NCBI RefSeq assembly: GCF_003349955.1
Contig: NZ_QLKQ01000006.1
Span: forward strand, 1-64,000
Origin: Azospirillum brasilense
GTDB lineage: Bacteria > Pseudomonadota > Alphaproteobacteria > Azospirillales > Azospirillaceae
Length of the DNA: 64,000 bases
Reading direction: 5' to 3'
Notes under the pieces: model-generated
Told to the model about the DNA's origin: nothing
Seen by the model: the letters and a program-made list of their open reading frames with translations, nothing else
Database searches by the model: none
Translations under genes and position numbers: made by a program
Shown here: positions 18,727-27,823 of the stretch, in pieces
Position numbering within the stretch: position 1 is the stretch's first letter
Layout of the letters: each line of letters starts with the position of its first letter

Positions 18727-19779
18727 TTATTGGTGCTTGTCGGGTTGGACTCTCATGGCGCCGCAGGACTCGCGGATGACCAGCCGGGCGGGCAGGATCA
18801 CGCGCTCCGGAGCGCCCTGCGGGTCGGCGATGCGGCGCAGCAGGAGGCGGGCGGCCTCCTGCCCGATCTGGCGGGCGGAGGTGGCGACGGTGGTCAGGGC
18901 GGGGCGGCTGATCGCCGCTTCGGTCAGGTCGTCGAAACCGGTCACCGCGATGTCCCGTCCTGCCCGCAGACCGCGAGCCTCCAGCCCCAGCATCACGCCG
19001 AACGCGACGAGGTCGTTGTAACAAAGCATCGCGGTGGGCGGGTCGGCAAGGTCCATCAGCGGCCCAACCGCGTCCAGCCCGCCGCGGCGGGTGGCCGGGC
19101 AGCGCACGACAAGGTCCGGGGTCAGGCCATGGCGGCGCAGCGCCGCGGCGAAGCCGGCCCGGCGCCCGGCGAAGGCGGAGTGGGACAGGTTGCCGCCGAC
19201 GAAGGCGATGCGGCGATGGCCGTTCCGCAGCAGATGCTCGGTCACCATCTCCATGCCGAACTCGTAATCCACCCCGGCGTAGTCGCCTTCGCGGGCGGAG
19301 AGGAAGCGCAGCGCCTGGACGACGGGAAGCTGCCACTGGCGCAGCCGGTCCAGCAGCGCCGGCGAGGTGCCGGCGGCGGGGCAGAGGATCACCCCGTCCA
19401 CATTCTGCTCGCGCATCCGCTGAAGGTAGCGGTCCTGCCGCTCCCCCGATTCCGCGGTGTTGGCGAGGAAGGCGACGACCCCCTGCTCGCCGAGAACGTC
19501 ATCCACCCCGGCGGTCAGCTCGCCGTAGAAGGAGTTGTTGATCTCGCAGACGAGCAGCCCGACCGTGTCGGTGCGGGCGGCGCGCAGCGTCGCGGCGCCG
19601 CGGTTGTAGACGTAGCCCAAGGCTTCGATGGCGGCCTGCACGCGCTCCCGCGTCTCGGCGGCGACCAGCGGGCTGCCGCGCAGGACGAGCGAGACGGTCG
19701 ACCGCGACACCCCGGCGTGGTGCGCCACCTCCGTCAGGGTGATGCGGGCCGGTCCGCCGCGCTCGTCGAGGATGGTCAT
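18727..19779 (-). CDS. LacI family transcriptional regulator
   Basis: 350 residues. The helix-turn-helix ([20 protein letters not shown]) is at residues about 13-32, and the hinge helix is followed by a type I periplasmic-binding-like effector domain. It is embedded in the catabolic operon between the hydroxyacid dehydrogenase and the FAA-fold enzyme. The perfect palindrome with a central CG at 24027-24042, ahead of the operon, is a plausible operator. The effector is unknown and may be an acidic sugar derivative or keto acid. Confidence 0.88.
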   Translation of the reverse strand: MTILDERGGPARITLTEVAHHAGVSRSTVSLVLRGSPLVAAETRERVQAAIEALGYVYNRGAATLRAARTDTVGLLVCEINNSFYGELTAGVDDVLGEQGVVAFLANTAESGERQDRYLQRMREQNVDGVILCPAAGTSPALLDRLRQWQLPVVQALRFLSAREGDYAGVDYEFGMEMVTEHLLRNGHRRIAFVGGNLSHSAFAGRRAGFAAALRRHGLTPDLVVRCPATRRGGLDAVGPLMDLADPPTAMLCYNDLVAFGVMLGLEARGLRAGRDIAVTGFDDLTEAAISRPALTTVATSARQIGQEAARLLLRRIADPQGAPERVILPARLVIRESCGAMRVQPDKHQ

Positions 19780-19791
19780 TCACGCCGCCAT

Positions 19792-20730
19792 TCAGACGAC
19801 GGCGGTCGGCAGCGGCTGGCCGGCGAAGAAGGCCGACAGGTTCGCCAGCACCAGATTGCCCATGGCCATGCGCGTCTCCACCGTGGCGCTCGCCTGATGG
19901 GGCTGGAGGACCACATTGTCCAGGCCGAACAGGGCCTCCGGCGCGTGCGGCTCGTTGGCGAAGACGTCCAGCGCGGCCCCGCCGAGACGCCCGTCGGCCA
20001 GGGCGGCGACCAGCTCCGGCTCGTCCACCACGGCGCCGCGGGCCACATTGACCAGCAGCCCGTCCGGCCCCAGCGCCTCGATCACCGCGCGGTTGACCAT
20101 GTTGCGGGCGTCCGGCCCGGCCGAGGCGGCGACGATCAGGATGTCGCTCTCCCGCGCCAGATCGACCGGAGAGGCGACGAAGCGGTAGGACACGTCGCTG
20201 CGCGGCTTGCGGTTGGTGTAGGCGATGTCCATGCCGAAGCCGGCGGCGCGCTGGGCGATGGCCATGCCGATGCGGCCCAGCCCCAGGATGCCCAGCCGCT
20301 TGCCGGTGACCTTGCGGGCCAGCGGCAGCCCGCCGCCCGGCCAGCGCCCGGCGCGCACGAAGCGGTCGCCGACCATCATGCGGCGCGACCCGGCGATCAT
20401 CAGCCCGATGGCGAGATCGGCCACGTCGTCGGTCAGCACGTCGGGCGTGTTGGTGACGCGGACGCCGCGGCCGGCCGCGTGCTTCAGGTCCACCGCGTCG
20501 GTGCCGACACCGTTGATCGCGACGATCCCCAGGTTGGTGCAGGCGTCCATGATGGCGTTGCTGACGCCCGTGCCGCCGCCGGTGACGACGGCGCGGACGC
20601 GCGGCCCCACCTCCGCCACCAGCCGGTCGCGGTCGGGCGCCCCGGCGAGGCGGTGGACGGTGTAGCCCGCGTCCAGCGCCGCCTCGATGTCCGGCATCAT
20701 GGATTCGACGAGGAGGATCTCCGGCTTCAT
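19792..20730 (-). CDS. D-isomer-specific 2-hydroxyacid dehydrogenase
   Basis: NAD(P)-dependent reductase or dehydrogenase, 312 residues, of the glyoxylate/hydroxypyruvate reductase type. The cofactor fold shows [25 protein letters not shown], where the residue after the second strand is Asn-Arg rather than Asp, hinting at NADPH preference. The catalytic Arg is in [10 protein letters not shown], and the Glu/His pair in NEPHAPEAL and [11 protein letters not shown]. Start at ATG 20730 (a TTG precedes it in frame). It lies between the ATPase gene and the LacI gene of the operon. Confidence 0.88.
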   Translation of the reverse strand: MKPEILLVESMMPDIEAALDAGYTVHRLAGAPDRDRLVAEVGPRVRAVVTGGGTGVSNAIMDACTNLGIVAINGVGTDAVDLKHAAGRGVRVTNTPDVLTDDVADLAIGLMIAGSRRMMVGDRFVRAGRWPGGGLPLARKVTGKRLGILGLGRIGMAIAQRAAGFGMDIAYTNRKPRSDVSYRFVASPVDLARESDILIVAASAGPDARNMVNRAVIEALGPDGLLVNVARGAVVDEPELVAALADGRLGGAALDVFANEPHAPEALFGLDNVVLQPHQASATVETRMAMGNLVLANLSAFFAGQPLPTAVV

Positions 20731-20756
20731 CAAACGCTGTCCTTAATGGGGAAGAC

Positions 20757-21545
20757 TCAGTGGGTGAGGATCTGGCCGAGGAAGTTGCGGGTCCGCTCGG
20801 ACCTCGGATTCGTGAAGAACTCGGCGGGGGTGGCCTGCTCGACGATCTCGCCGCGGTCCATGAAGATGACGCGGTCCGCGACCGACTTGGCGAAGCCCAT
20901 CTCGTGCGTCACGCAGAGCATGGTCATGCCGTCCTCGGCCAGCCCGATCATGGTGTCGAGGACCTCCTTGACCATCTCGGGGTCGAGCGCCGAGGTCGGC
21001 TCGTCGAACAGCATGACCTTGGGGTTCATGCACAGCGACCGGGCGATGGCGACGCGCTGCTGCTGGCCGCCGGAGAGCTGGCCGGGGTACTTGTCCGCCT
21101 GCTCCGGGATGCGCACGCGGGCCAGATATTTCATGGCGATGTCGCGCGCCTCCTGCTTGGAGGTGCCGCGCACCCGCATGGGCGCCAGCATGCAGTTCTC
21201 GACCACGGTCAGGTGGGGGAACAGGTTGAACTGCTGGAACACCATCCCGACGTCGCGCCGCACCTGATCGAGGTGGCGGTGGTGGGCGTCGATCGTGACG
21301 CCGTTGACGGTGATGGTGCCCTTCTGGTGCTTCTCGAGCTGGTTGATGCAGCGAATCAGCGTGGACTTGCCGGAGCCCGAGGGGCCGCAGATGACGATCC
21401 GCTCGCCCTTGTGGACCTCCAGCTCGATGTCCTTCAGCACGTGGAAGCTGTCGTACCATTTCTGGACGCCGGCCATCCGGATGACGACCTCGCCGCTGAC
21501 CGGCCGCGGCGCGGGGACGTCCGTGGTATCGTAAGCCGAGGCCAT
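20757..21545 (-). CDS. Polar amino acid ABC transporter ATP-binding protein, GlnQ-like
   Basis: 262 residues. Walker [11 protein letters not shown]-loop in [13 protein letters not shown], signature [15 protein letters not shown] and Walker [14 protein letters not shown] are all intact, as is the switch His in CVTHEMGFA. This matches GlnQ/HisP-type ATPases. The start at 21545 has GGAGGAG upstream. A family B repeat (21569-21674) separates it from the upstream binding-protein gene of the same operon, which might damp expression of downstream genes. Confidence 0.9.
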   Translation of the reverse strand: MASAYDTTDVPAPRPVSGEVVIRMAGVQKWYDSFHVLKDIELEVHKGERIVICGPSGSGKSTLIRCINQLEKHQKGTITVNGVTIDAHHRHLDQVRRDVGMVFQQFNLFPHLTVVENCMLAPMRVRGTSKQEARDIAMKYLARVRIPEQADKYPGQLSGGQQQRVAIARSLCMNPKVMLFDEPTSALDPEMVKEVLDTMIGLAEDGMTMLCVTHEMGFAKSVADRVIFMDRGEIVEQATPAEFFTNPRSERTRNFLGQILTH

Positions 21546-21568
21546 GGGGGACTCCTCCTTTATCCAAA

Positions 21569-21674
21569 CCCTCTCCCCTCCGGGGAGAGGGGAGGGTGAG
21601 GGGGATGCGCGTGTCGGAGCGTCCGGCAAAAGCGCAACCCCCTCACCCCAGCCCTCTCCCCGGAGGGGAGAGGG
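21569..21674. repeat. Intergenic repeat family B, copy 2
   Basis: About 106 bases, with arms CCCTCTCCCCTCCGGGGAGA and its complement. Its centre (ATGCGCGTGTCGGAGCGTCC onward) resembles the reverse complement of the centre of copy 1 at 17783. Here it sits inside an operon, between the substrate-binding protein gene and the ATPase gene, where it could stabilise the upstream message or attenuate transcription. Confidence 0.8.
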
Positions 21675-21684
21675 AGTTACGACG

Positions 21685-22485
21685 TTACGACTTGGTCAGC
21701 GGGGGCAGGTCGGTGCCCAGCCACTTCTTGTGGACCTCGTTCAGTTCGCCGTTCGACTTCGCGGTCTCGATGAACTCGTTGACCCACTTCAGCAGGGCGT
21801 CCTGGCCCTTGCGCATGGCGATGCCCTGGACCTGACGGTTCAGCACGAACTTCATCTCGTAGTTGGCCTGCGGGGCCAGCTTCTTGATCTCCTTGGTGAC
21901 GACGTTGCTGAGGCCCAGCGCGTCCACCTGACCGGACAGCATGGCCTGCACGGCGCTGGCGTCGTCGTCGAAGCGCATGATGCGCGCGTCCTTGGGGGCG
22001 ACGGCGGTCAGGGCGTTGTCCTGGGTGCTGGCGCGGGCGACGCCGACGCGCTTGCCCGACAGCTCCGCGGCCTCCTTGATCTTGGTGTTGGCCGGGGCGA
22101 CCAGACCGATCTCGATGGCGGCGTAGGGCTCGGAGAACTGCACCTGCTCGGCGCGGGCCGGAGTGATGCCCAGCGAGGCGACCAGCAGGTCGACCTTGTT
22201 GGTCAGCAGGTAGGGGATGCGGTTCGGGCCGGTGACCGGAACGATCTCCACCGGGACGCCCATGTGCTTGCCCAGCAGCTTGGCGACGTCGGCGTCGTAG
22301 CCGTCCGGCTTGCCGTCGGCGGTGGTGATGCCGAAGGGCGGGAAGTCCACCAGCATGCCGATGGTCAGCTTGCCCTTCGACTTGATCTCGTCGACGGTCT
22401 GGGCAGCGGTGGGGGCGGCCAGGGCGACGGCGGCGGCCATCATGGCGCCGGCGACGGCGAGGCGGCGGGTGATCGACAAGCTCAT
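21685..22485 (-). CDS. Amino-acid-type ABC transporter substrate-binding protein
   Basis: Periplasmic binding protein of 266 residues in SBP family 3. A Sec signal covers residues 1 to about 28 with cleavage after PTAAQ. The fold shows [30 protein letters not shown] and the family pattern [30 protein letters not shown] lies eight bases before the ATG. Its operon partners (a dehydrogenase and an FAA-fold enzyme) suggest the ligand is a carboxylate or unusual amino acid rather than a common one. Confidence 0.88.
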   Translation of the reverse strand: MSLSITRRLAVAGAMMAAAVALAAPTAAQTVDEIKSKGKLTIGMLVDFPPFGITTADGKPDGYDADVAKLLGKHMGVPVEIVPVTGPNRIPYLLTNKVDLLVASLGITPARAEQVQFSEPYAAIEIGLVAPANTKIKEAAELSGKRVGVARASTQDNALTAVAPKDARIMRFDDDASAVQAMLSGQVDALGLSNVVTKEIKKLAPQANYEMKFVLNRQVQGIAMRKGQDALLKWVNEFIETAKSNGELNEVHKKWLGTDLPPLTKS

Positions 22486-22521
22486 GGGTGGTTTCCTCAC
22501 GGTTCTTATGGAAAGGATGTC

Positions 22522-23175
22522 TTAGCGGGTGGCGAGGGCGTAGCGCCGCTCCAGGCGGGCGCTGAGCAGCGACAGCGGCCAGCACATCAGGAAGTAGAGC
22601 ACCGCCACGATCCCGAACACCAGGAAGGGCTGGAAGGTGGCGTTGTTGACGATCTGCCCGGCGCGGGTCAGCTCGGTGAAGCCGATGATGGCGGCCAGCG
22701 ACGTGCTCTTGATGAGCTGCACCAGGAAGCCCACGGTCGGCGGCACCGCGACCTTCACCGCCTGCGGCAGGATCACGTAGCGCATCAGCCCCGGATAGCG
22801 CAGGCCGAGCGCCGAGGCGGCCTCCCACTGGCCGCGCGGCACCGCCTGGATGCAGCCGCGCCAGATCTCGCCGAGGAAGGCGCTGGCGTTCAGCGTCAGG
22901 CCCAGAGCGGCGGCGGCCCAGGGGTTGAGGTCGAGCCCCATCACCGTGGCGCCGAAGAACACCAGGAAGAGCTGCATCAGCAGCGGCGTGCCCTGGAACA
23001 GCTGGATGTAGCCGGTGGCGGCCAGCCGCACCGCCTTGATGTCCGAGGTGCGGGCCAGCGCGATGACCAGCCCGACCGTGGCCCCGCCGATGAAGGCGAT
23101 GGCCGACAGCGCCAACGTCCATTGCACGGCGCTGAGAAGGAAGAGGAATTCGTTGTAACTGAAGGCGCGGATCAT
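22522..23175 (-). CDS. Amino-acid-type ABC transporter permease, second
   Basis: Inner-membrane permease of 217 residues, HisMQ/GlnP family. It has about five hydrophobic segments. The EAA-like loop is in EAASALGLRYPGLMRYVILPQA and the N-terminal family pattern TYIQLFQGTPLLMQLFLVFFG-like is present. GGGAGGG lies seven bases before the ATG. Only 14 bases separate it from the upstream permease gene, with which it should form the heterodimeric channel. Confidence 0.88.
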   Translation of the reverse strand: MIRAFSYNEFLFLLSAVQWTLALSAIAFIGGATVGLVIALARTSDIKAVRLAATGYIQLFQGTPLLMQLFLVFFGATVMGLDLNPWAAAALGLTLNASAFLGEIWRGCIQAVPRGQWEAASALGLRYPGLMRYVILPQAVKVAVPPTVGFLVQLIKSTSLAAIIGFTELTRAGQIVNNATFQPFLVFGIVAVLYFLMCWPLSLLSARLERRYALATR

Positions 23176-23189
23176 GGTTCGGCCCTCCC

Positions 23190-23864
23190 TCAGCGCCGGT
23201 CGGTGTCGTAGGCGAAGGCCAGCTTGTAGATGCCGGCGAACAGCGCGGAGAACATCATCGCCAGCATCAGATAAATGCCGGTGACCACGATGTAGATCTC
23301 GAAGCTGCGGAAGGTCTGCGACTGGATGTTGTTGGCGACCGAGGTCAGCTCGTCCGCCGAGATCGCCGAGACCACGCTGGAGCTGAGCATCAGCAGGATG
23401 AACTGGCTGGTCAGCGCGGGGTAGACGGTGCGCAGCGCCGGCTTGATGACGATGTAGCGGAAGACCTGCAACGGCTTCAGTCCCAGCGCCAGCCCGGCTT
23501 CGATCTGGCCCTTTTGGATCGATTCGATGCCGGCCCGGATGATCTCCGTCGCGTAGGCGCCGACATTGACCACCATGGCGATCAGCGCGGCGAGGTCGGG
23601 CGACAGGCGGATGCCCAGGGTCGGCAGGCCGAAGAAGATCAGGAAGATCTGCACCAGGAAGGGCGTGTTGCGCACCACCTCGATGTAGGCGTTGATCACC
23701 CAGCGGACCGGCTTCGGCCCGGACGTCTTGCCGAGCGCGCAGAGAATCGCGACGATCAGGCCGAGAATCATGGCGCCGATCGACAATTGCACGGTCAGCC
23801 AAGCGCCCTGGAGCAGATAGTCCCAGGAGTCGATGACCGCCTTGAAATCGAAGGTGTAGTTCAC
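23190..23864 (-). CDS. Amino-acid-type ABC transporter permease, first
   Basis: 224 residues from a GTG at 23864, chosen because GGAGGG lies seven bases upstream; an in-frame upstream extension to 23975 has no hydrophobic or conserved content. HisMQ-type membrane domain with VEVVRNTPFLVQIFLIFFGLP and the EAA-like loop EAGLALGLKPLQVFRYIVIKPA. It is the first gene of the seven-gene unit, with the palindrome at 24027-24042 about 160 bases upstream. Confidence 0.87.
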   Translation of the reverse strand: MNYTFDFKAVIDSWDYLLQGAWLTVQLSIGAMILGLIVAILCALGKTSGPKPVRWVINAYIEVVRNTPFLVQIFLIFFGLPTLGIRLSPDLAALIAMVVNVGAYATEIIRAGIESIQKGQIEAGLALGLKPLQVFRYIVIKPALRTVYPALTSQFILLMLSSSVVSAISADELTSVANNIQSQTFRSFEIYIVVTGIYLMLAMMFSALFAGIYKLAFAYDTDRR

Positions 23865-24026
23865 GGGCTTTCCCTCCGCATCCGGGCCGGCCTCATCCGA
23901 ACCGGCCGCATCCGTACGGCTTTGCGCGTTCGGTGAACGGTCCCTTGCGCGGGATTCTCGTTGTCGGCCTCTCATCGTCCGGTCGCCGTGGCGATGCCTC
24001 CGGCGCCGGATGTTGGGGGGAGCCTA

Positions 24027-24042
24027 TTTGGATCGATCCAAA
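24027..24042. promoter_or_regulatory. Perfect 16-bp palindrome, putative LacI-family operator
   Basis: TTTGGATCGATCCAAA, a perfect inverted repeat with a central CG as LacI-family operators have. It lies 163 bases upstream of the first gene of the operon that encodes the LacI regulator at 18727. Confidence 0.6.
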
Positions 24043-24171
24043 CGCGCAAGACGGAAAACGCAGCGCTGCGAAAATTAATGCGCGCAGCCAACAATCATGC
24101 CGCGAAATCCCTGTGGTGATGTTAAACCGCAATGGAGCGTAGACGAACGGACGCTTGCGCCGCGCCGCGTC

Positions 24172-24185
24172 TTGACGATGATCAA
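24172..24185. promoter_or_regulatory. FNR/Anr-like box upstream of moeA
   Basis: TTGACGATGATCAA fits the FNR-family half-site pattern TTGAT-N4-ATCAA with one mismatch. If used as a class II activator site (centre near -41.5), transcription would start near 24220, with ACTATC at 24209-24214 as the -10 element. That would link molybdenum cofactor synthesis to low oxygen. Confidence 0.55.
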
Positions 24186-24275
24186 GGTCGAACGCGGCCG
24201 CCCACCGGACTATCCGGAGTGATACGACGCGATGCCGCCCGCCCTGAGGGCGGCCCAATGGAGAAGGATTGTCGC

Positions 24276-25529
24276 ATGGACTGCTTCGCCGCTCCCGCCC
24301 CCTCCGCCCCCCTTCCGCTGGACGAGGCGCTGGCCCGCGTGCAGCGTGCCTACGGCGCGGTGACGGAGCCGGAGGAGGTGCCGCTGCGCGCCGCGCTCGG
24401 GCGCATCCTGGCGGAGCCGGTGACGGCGACGGTCAACGTGCCGCCGGTCGCCGTCTCGGCGATGGACGGCTGGGGATACGGCAAGGCGGACGCTGCGGCT
24501 GCGGAAGGCGATGCCCTGCGGCTGGCCGTGGTCGGGCGCGTGCCCGCCGGATCCGTCTTCTCCGGAACGGTCGGACCGGGCGAGGCGGTGCGCATCTTCA
24601 CCGGCGCGCCGATCCCGGCGGGGGTGGACACCGTCGCCATGCAGGAGGATTGCCGAGCCGAGGATGGCGCGGTGCTGGTGCCGGCCGGCCTGAAGCGCGG
24701 CGCCAACATCCGCGACGCCGGGGAGGACATGACGGCCGGGTCGGTCGTGCTGACTCCCGGCCTGCGGCTGCGCGCCCAGGAGGTCGGTCTGGCCGCCGCG
24801 GTCGGGCGGTCGAGCCTGTCGGTGCGCAAGCGCCTGCGCGTCGTCCTGTTCTCCACCGGCGACGAACTGCGCGAGCCGGGGACGGAGAAGCCGGAAGGCG
24901 CGATCTACGACGCCAACCGCTACACGCTGGCCGCCCAGCTCGACGCGCTGGGGGCGGAGGTGCGCGACCTCGGCATTCTGCCGGACAAGCCGGACGTGAC
25001 CCGCGCCGCCCTGGCCGACGCCGCGGCGACCGCCGACCTCGTCGTCACCTCCGGCGGCGCGTCGGTGGGGGAGGAGGACCATGTGAAGAGGGTGGTCGGC
25101 GAGCTGGGGTCGGTCGATCTGTGGAAGCTCGCGCTGAAGCCGGGCAAGCCGCTGGCGCTTGGGCGCATCGGCACCACGCCGTTCCTCGGCCTGCCGGGCA
25201 ATCCGGTCTCGGCCATGGTGACCTTCATGCTGGTGGGCCGCCCGCTGGTGCTGCGCCTGTCGGGGGCGCAGAGCGCGCCGGCCCCGCGCTGCCTCGTCGT
25301 CGCCGGTTTCGCGTTCAAGAAGAAGCCGGGGCGCCGCGAGTTCCTGCGTGCCCGTCTGGCGACCGGACCGGATGGCCGCCCCGTCGCCCACAAGTTTCCC
25401 AGCGACAGCTCCGGCGTCCTGACCTCGATGGTCGAGGCCGACGGGCTGGTCGACATGCCGGCGGACGCCACCACGATCCGCGACGGGGACATGGTCGAGT
25501 TCCTGCCCTTCACCGGGCTGTTCGCCTGA
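24276..25529 (+). CDS. moeA: Molybdopterin molybdenumtransferase
   Basis: Inserts molybdate into adenylylated molybdopterin to make Moco. 417 residues. Domain landmarks: VPPVAVSAMDGWGY near the N-terminus, GEAVRIFTGAPIPAGVDTVAMQE, the MoCF-like core STGDELREPGT, TSGGASVGEEDHVK, KPGKPLALGRIG and LPGNPVSAMVTF. ATG 24276 has AAGGA seven bases upstream; ATG 24258 is possible. The window encodes one likely client, the PaoABC-type oxidoreductase at 47067-50871. Confidence 0.95.
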   Translation: MDCFAAPAPSAPLPLDEALARVQRAYGAVTEPEEVPLRAALGRILAEPVTATVNVPPVAVSAMDGWGYGKADAAAAEGDALRLAVVGRVPAGSVFSGTVGPGEAVRIFTGAPIPAGVDTVAMQEDCRAEDGAVLVPAGLKRGANIRDAGEDMTAGSVVLTPGLRLRAQEVGLAAAVGRSSLSVRKRLRVVLFSTGDELREPGTEKPEGAIYDANRYTLAAQLDALGAEVRDLGILPDKPDVTRAALADAAATADLVVTSGGASVGEEDHVKRVVGELGSVDLWKLALKPGKPLALGRIGTTPFLGLPGNPVSAMVTFMLVGRPLVLRLSGAQSAPAPRCLVVAGFAFKKKPGRREFLRARLATGPDGRPVAHKFPSDSSGVLTSMVEADGLVDMPADATTIRDGDMVEFLPFTGLFA

Positions 25530-25686
25530 GTTTTTAGGCCATCACGTCGCGCAACCCCGCGTCGCGCGATGGCGGCCGCTTTCGTCAAAAACCCGATGCC
25601 CTGCGCCGGAACTTTCGGATTAAAACGTTTCCCATTCCTGTTCATCGAGTGGCTGGAGAAACAGCCGTGAAACGGGAGATGCCGGA

Positions 25687-26079
25687 ATGCGATCTGTTGT
25701 GGTTTCGGTTATGGGCAGCCTGTTGGTTTGGGCCGTCGTTCCGGCGGCGGCCGAGACCATTGAGAAGAACCTGTTCGGCGACGGGTACATCGTGCGCGAC
25801 GACGCGGGCCGGAAGGTCCAGACCATTGAGAAGAACACGTTCGGCAACGGCTACACGGTGCGCGACGACGCGGGCCGGAAGGTCCAGAGCATCGAGAAGG
25901 ACACGTTCGGCAACGGCTACACGGTGCGCGACGACGCGGGCCGGAAGGTCCAGACCATCGAGAAGGACACGTTCGGCGACGGATTCACCGTGCGCGACGA
26001 CGCGGGCCGGAAGGTCCAGAGCATCGAGAAGAAAACGTTCGGCGAGGGATACACGGTGCGGGACAACCGCAACCGTTAG
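25687..26079 (+). CDS. Secreted 22-residue tandem-repeat protein, unknown function
   Basis: 130 residues. A Sec signal peptide (residues 1-22, ending PAAA) is followed directly by five near-identical repeats of 22 residues with consensus TIEKNTFGNGYTVRDDAGRK plus VQ, the last cut to 19. Each repeat carries an aromatic Phe-Gly-x-Gly-Tyr turn and a basic/acidic strand, suggesting a beta-hairpin per repeat and a small solenoid in the periplasm. I do not recognise a named family. It follows moeA by about 157 bases and is convergent with the DUF1244 gene. Confidence 0.85.
   Translation: MRSVVVSVMGSLLVWAVVPAAAETIEKNLFGDGYIVRDDAGRKVQTIEKNTFGNGYTVRDDAGRKVQSIEKDTFGNGYTVRDDAGRKVQTIEKDTFGDGFTVRDDAGRKVQSIEKKTFGEGYTVRDNRNR
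25756..26076 (+). repeat. 66-bp in-frame tandem repeat inside the secreted protein gene
   Basis: Four full 66-base units (25756, 25822, 25888, 25954) and a 57-base partial unit (26020). Neighbouring units are almost identical at the DNA level, including the run GTGCGCGACGACGCGGGCCG, which suggests recent duplication or gene conversion. Copy number may vary between strains. Confidence 0.9.
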
Positions 26080-26182
26080 CGTCGCTTGCCGAACTCATGC
26101 CGGCCCTGCAACCGGCGTCGGAACGCGATTCCCCGGGGCGCAGCCCACCGGAAGGGGCCTCCGCTCCCGGGGAAGAACGGCG

Positions 26183-26199
26183 CGCGGTGTGACACCGCG
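26183..26199. terminator. Possible hairpin between convergent genes
   Basis: CGCGGTGTGACACCGCG is a perfect hairpin (8-bp arms, one-base centre as drawn). It lies between the convergent repeat-protein and DUF1244 genes. It lacks a T-run, so any terminator role is uncertain. Confidence 0.3.
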
Positions 26200-26214
26200 T
26201 TGCGCCGGCGGCGC

Positions 26215-26541
26215 TTACTTCTTCGGCATGTGGCCGCTGATCTCGGCGTGCAGGGGCTTGGTGTCCTCGAAGGTCTTCTGCTGCTCGGGGGTGGCTTCCT
26301 TCTGGTGCTTCGCCTTCCATTCCGAATAAGGCATGCCGTAGACGGCGATGCGGGCCTCCTCGTCGGTCAGCGGCACGTTCCGCTCCTTGGCGGCCGCCGC
26401 GTACCATTTGGACAGGCAGTTGCGGCAGAAGCCGGCCAGATTCATCAGGTCGATGTTCTGCACGTCGGTGCGCTTCTGGAGATGCGCGACCAGACCGCGG
26501 AACGCGGCGGCCTCCAACTCGGTGCGGGTCTTCTCGTCCAT
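26215..26541 (-). CDS. DUF1244 family protein
   Basis: Small cytoplasmic protein of 108 residues matching the DUF1244 family, common in proteobacteria. The conserved core is LMNLAGFCRNCLSKWY, with the two cysteines spaced CRNC, then EARIAVYGMPYSEWKAKHQ. The Cys pair could bind metal. GAGAGGG lies before ATG 26541. It is 11 bases downstream of the DUF2478-DUF364 gene and thus probably cotranscribed with it. Function is unknown. Confidence 0.85.
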   Translation of the reverse strand: MDEKTRTELEAAAFRGLVAHLQKRTDVQNIDLMNLAGFCRNCLSKWYAAAAKERNVPLTDEEARIAVYGMPYSEWKAKHQKEATPEQQKTFEDTKPLHAEISGHMPKK

Positions 26542-26552
26542 TCCAATCCCTC

Positions 26553-27791
26553 TCAATTCTGTTCGTTGTGCAGCGTGACGAAGCGGCCATGGCGGTGGAA
26601 GCTCTGGGACGAGCCCCCGGCCAGGATCGCCTCGGCCACGGCGTCGCGGTCCTCCACCACGAAGCCGGCCAGCGCGGCGATGCCGTAGCGGAACAGCCGC
26701 GGGGTCAGCGGCGTCCCCGGACCGACGAGGGCGACGCGGGTTCCCTCCGCCACCGACAGCAGGCGGGGCAGGCTGCGGTTGGTCAGGGTGGAGGCGGTGA
26801 TCGCCGCGCCCTCCGCCCCCGGCAGCAGCCATTCCCCGGCGGTCTCCGGATACTCCCCGTCGCTGGGGTTCAGCTCGACCACATGGGCGTTGGGCAGGCG
26901 CTTGGCAATCTGCGGGAAGGCGCCGAAGACGACGACGCGCCCCTCCATGCCGGTGAACAGGTCCAGCCCGTTGGCCGAGGAGCCGGTCAGGTCGGGGCGG
27001 TTGTAATGGGCGTTCAGCGCGGCCATGCCGACCGCGGCCTCCTGCGGGTCCCAGGAGCGCGCGGCGTGGGCGGCCAGCCCGGCGAGGCCGACGCCGGCCC
27101 AGCGCGCCGGATCGGGCGGCGGCGCCGACTGCGGGCGGGCGGCCAGCCCGATGCCGGGTCCCCCGGCGCCGTCCGTCTCGACCATGATCCATTTGGCGCC
27201 GATGGTGATGGCGCGGACCTCGGCGTCCTCCACCCCGTGCAGCAGGTCGTCGTAGAGCCGGTGTGCGCCCCACCAGCGCCACAGCGCGTCTTCGTGCGGC
27301 GAGATCAGCGAGGTGAAGCCGCCGGTGAAGCTTTGCCATTCGTTGAGGAAGCGGCTGCCGACGCTGGTCAGCACCGGAATGCCCTCGGCGATGCCAGCCA
27401 GCAGCTCGTCCGCCAGCCCCTCGCCATGCGCCTCCAGCCCGGCGAACTTGTTGACCACCAGCAGGTCGGCGCGCTCGGCGATGGCGCGGCGCAGAGCCTG
27501 GCTGGCCTCCGCCACCCCCTGGGGATCGACGCGGCAGGACTGCGATTCGCGGCCGAGATGCTGGGAGATGTCGTAGGCTTGGCCGGTGGCGACGTCCACC
27601 AGCTCCATCAGGTCGGCGCAATCGCCGGGCGCGCCGGTGTTGCGCTGGATCACGCCGCCGACGCGGAAGCCGCGCCGCCGCAGCTCCATCACGAAGCGGT
27701 CGATCATCGCGTCGACGGCGATGGAACCGGGGCCATGGACCACCGCACCAGGACGCAGCGGGGGCGGGACCGCGGGGCGCAGGGTCGGCAT
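26553..27791 (-). CDS. DUF2478-DUF364 fusion protein, possible metal (Mo) homeostasis
   Basis: 412 residues in two parts. Residues 1 to about 165 match DUF2478: RGFRVGGVIQ, the Cys-containing SQSCRVDPQGVAEA, ADLLVVNKFAGLEAHGEGL, and GIPVLTSV. Proteins of that family are often encoded near molybdenum transport genes. Residues about 170-412 match the DUF364/DUF4213 putative metal-chelation family: VVVFGAFPQIAKRLPNAHVVE, GEYPETAGEWLLPGA, ITASTLTNRSLPRLL, LVGPGTPLTPRLFRYGI. GGAGT lies seven bases before ATG 27791. It lies between the DUF1244 and TusA-like genes. Function is inferred from family context only. Confidence 0.8.
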   Translation of the reverse strand: MPTLRPAVPPPLRPGAVVHGPGSIAVDAMIDRFVMELRRRGFRVGGVIQRNTGAPGDCADLMELVDVATGQAYDISQHLGRESQSCRVDPQGVAEASQALRRAIAERADLLVVNKFAGLEAHGEGLADELLAGIAEGIPVLTSVGSRFLNEWQSFTGGFTSLISPHEDALWRWWGAHRLYDDLLHGVEDAEVRAITIGAKWIMVETDGAGGPGIGLAARPQSAPPPDPARWAGVGLAGLAAHAARSWDPQEAAVGMAALNAHYNRPDLTGSSANGLDLFTGMEGRVVVFGAFPQIAKRLPNAHVVELNPSDGEYPETAGEWLLPGAEGAAITASTLTNRSLPRLLSVAEGTRVALVGPGTPLTPRLFRYGIAALAGFVVEDRDAVAEAILAGGSSQSFHRHGRFVTLHNEQN

Positions 27792-27823
27792 GGGGCGGAC
27801 TCCTTCAGGGATGGGGATGAAGG

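Larger units (their letters stand above)
23865..24275. other. Divergent intergenic region (411 bases)
   Basis: Separates the amino-acid-type ABC operon from moeA. It holds the perfect palindrome at 24027-24042 and the FNR-like box at 24172-24185, both listed separately. An AT-richer patch around 24060-24130 may hold the minus-strand promoter. I see no coding region or RNA gene in it. Confidence 0.5.
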
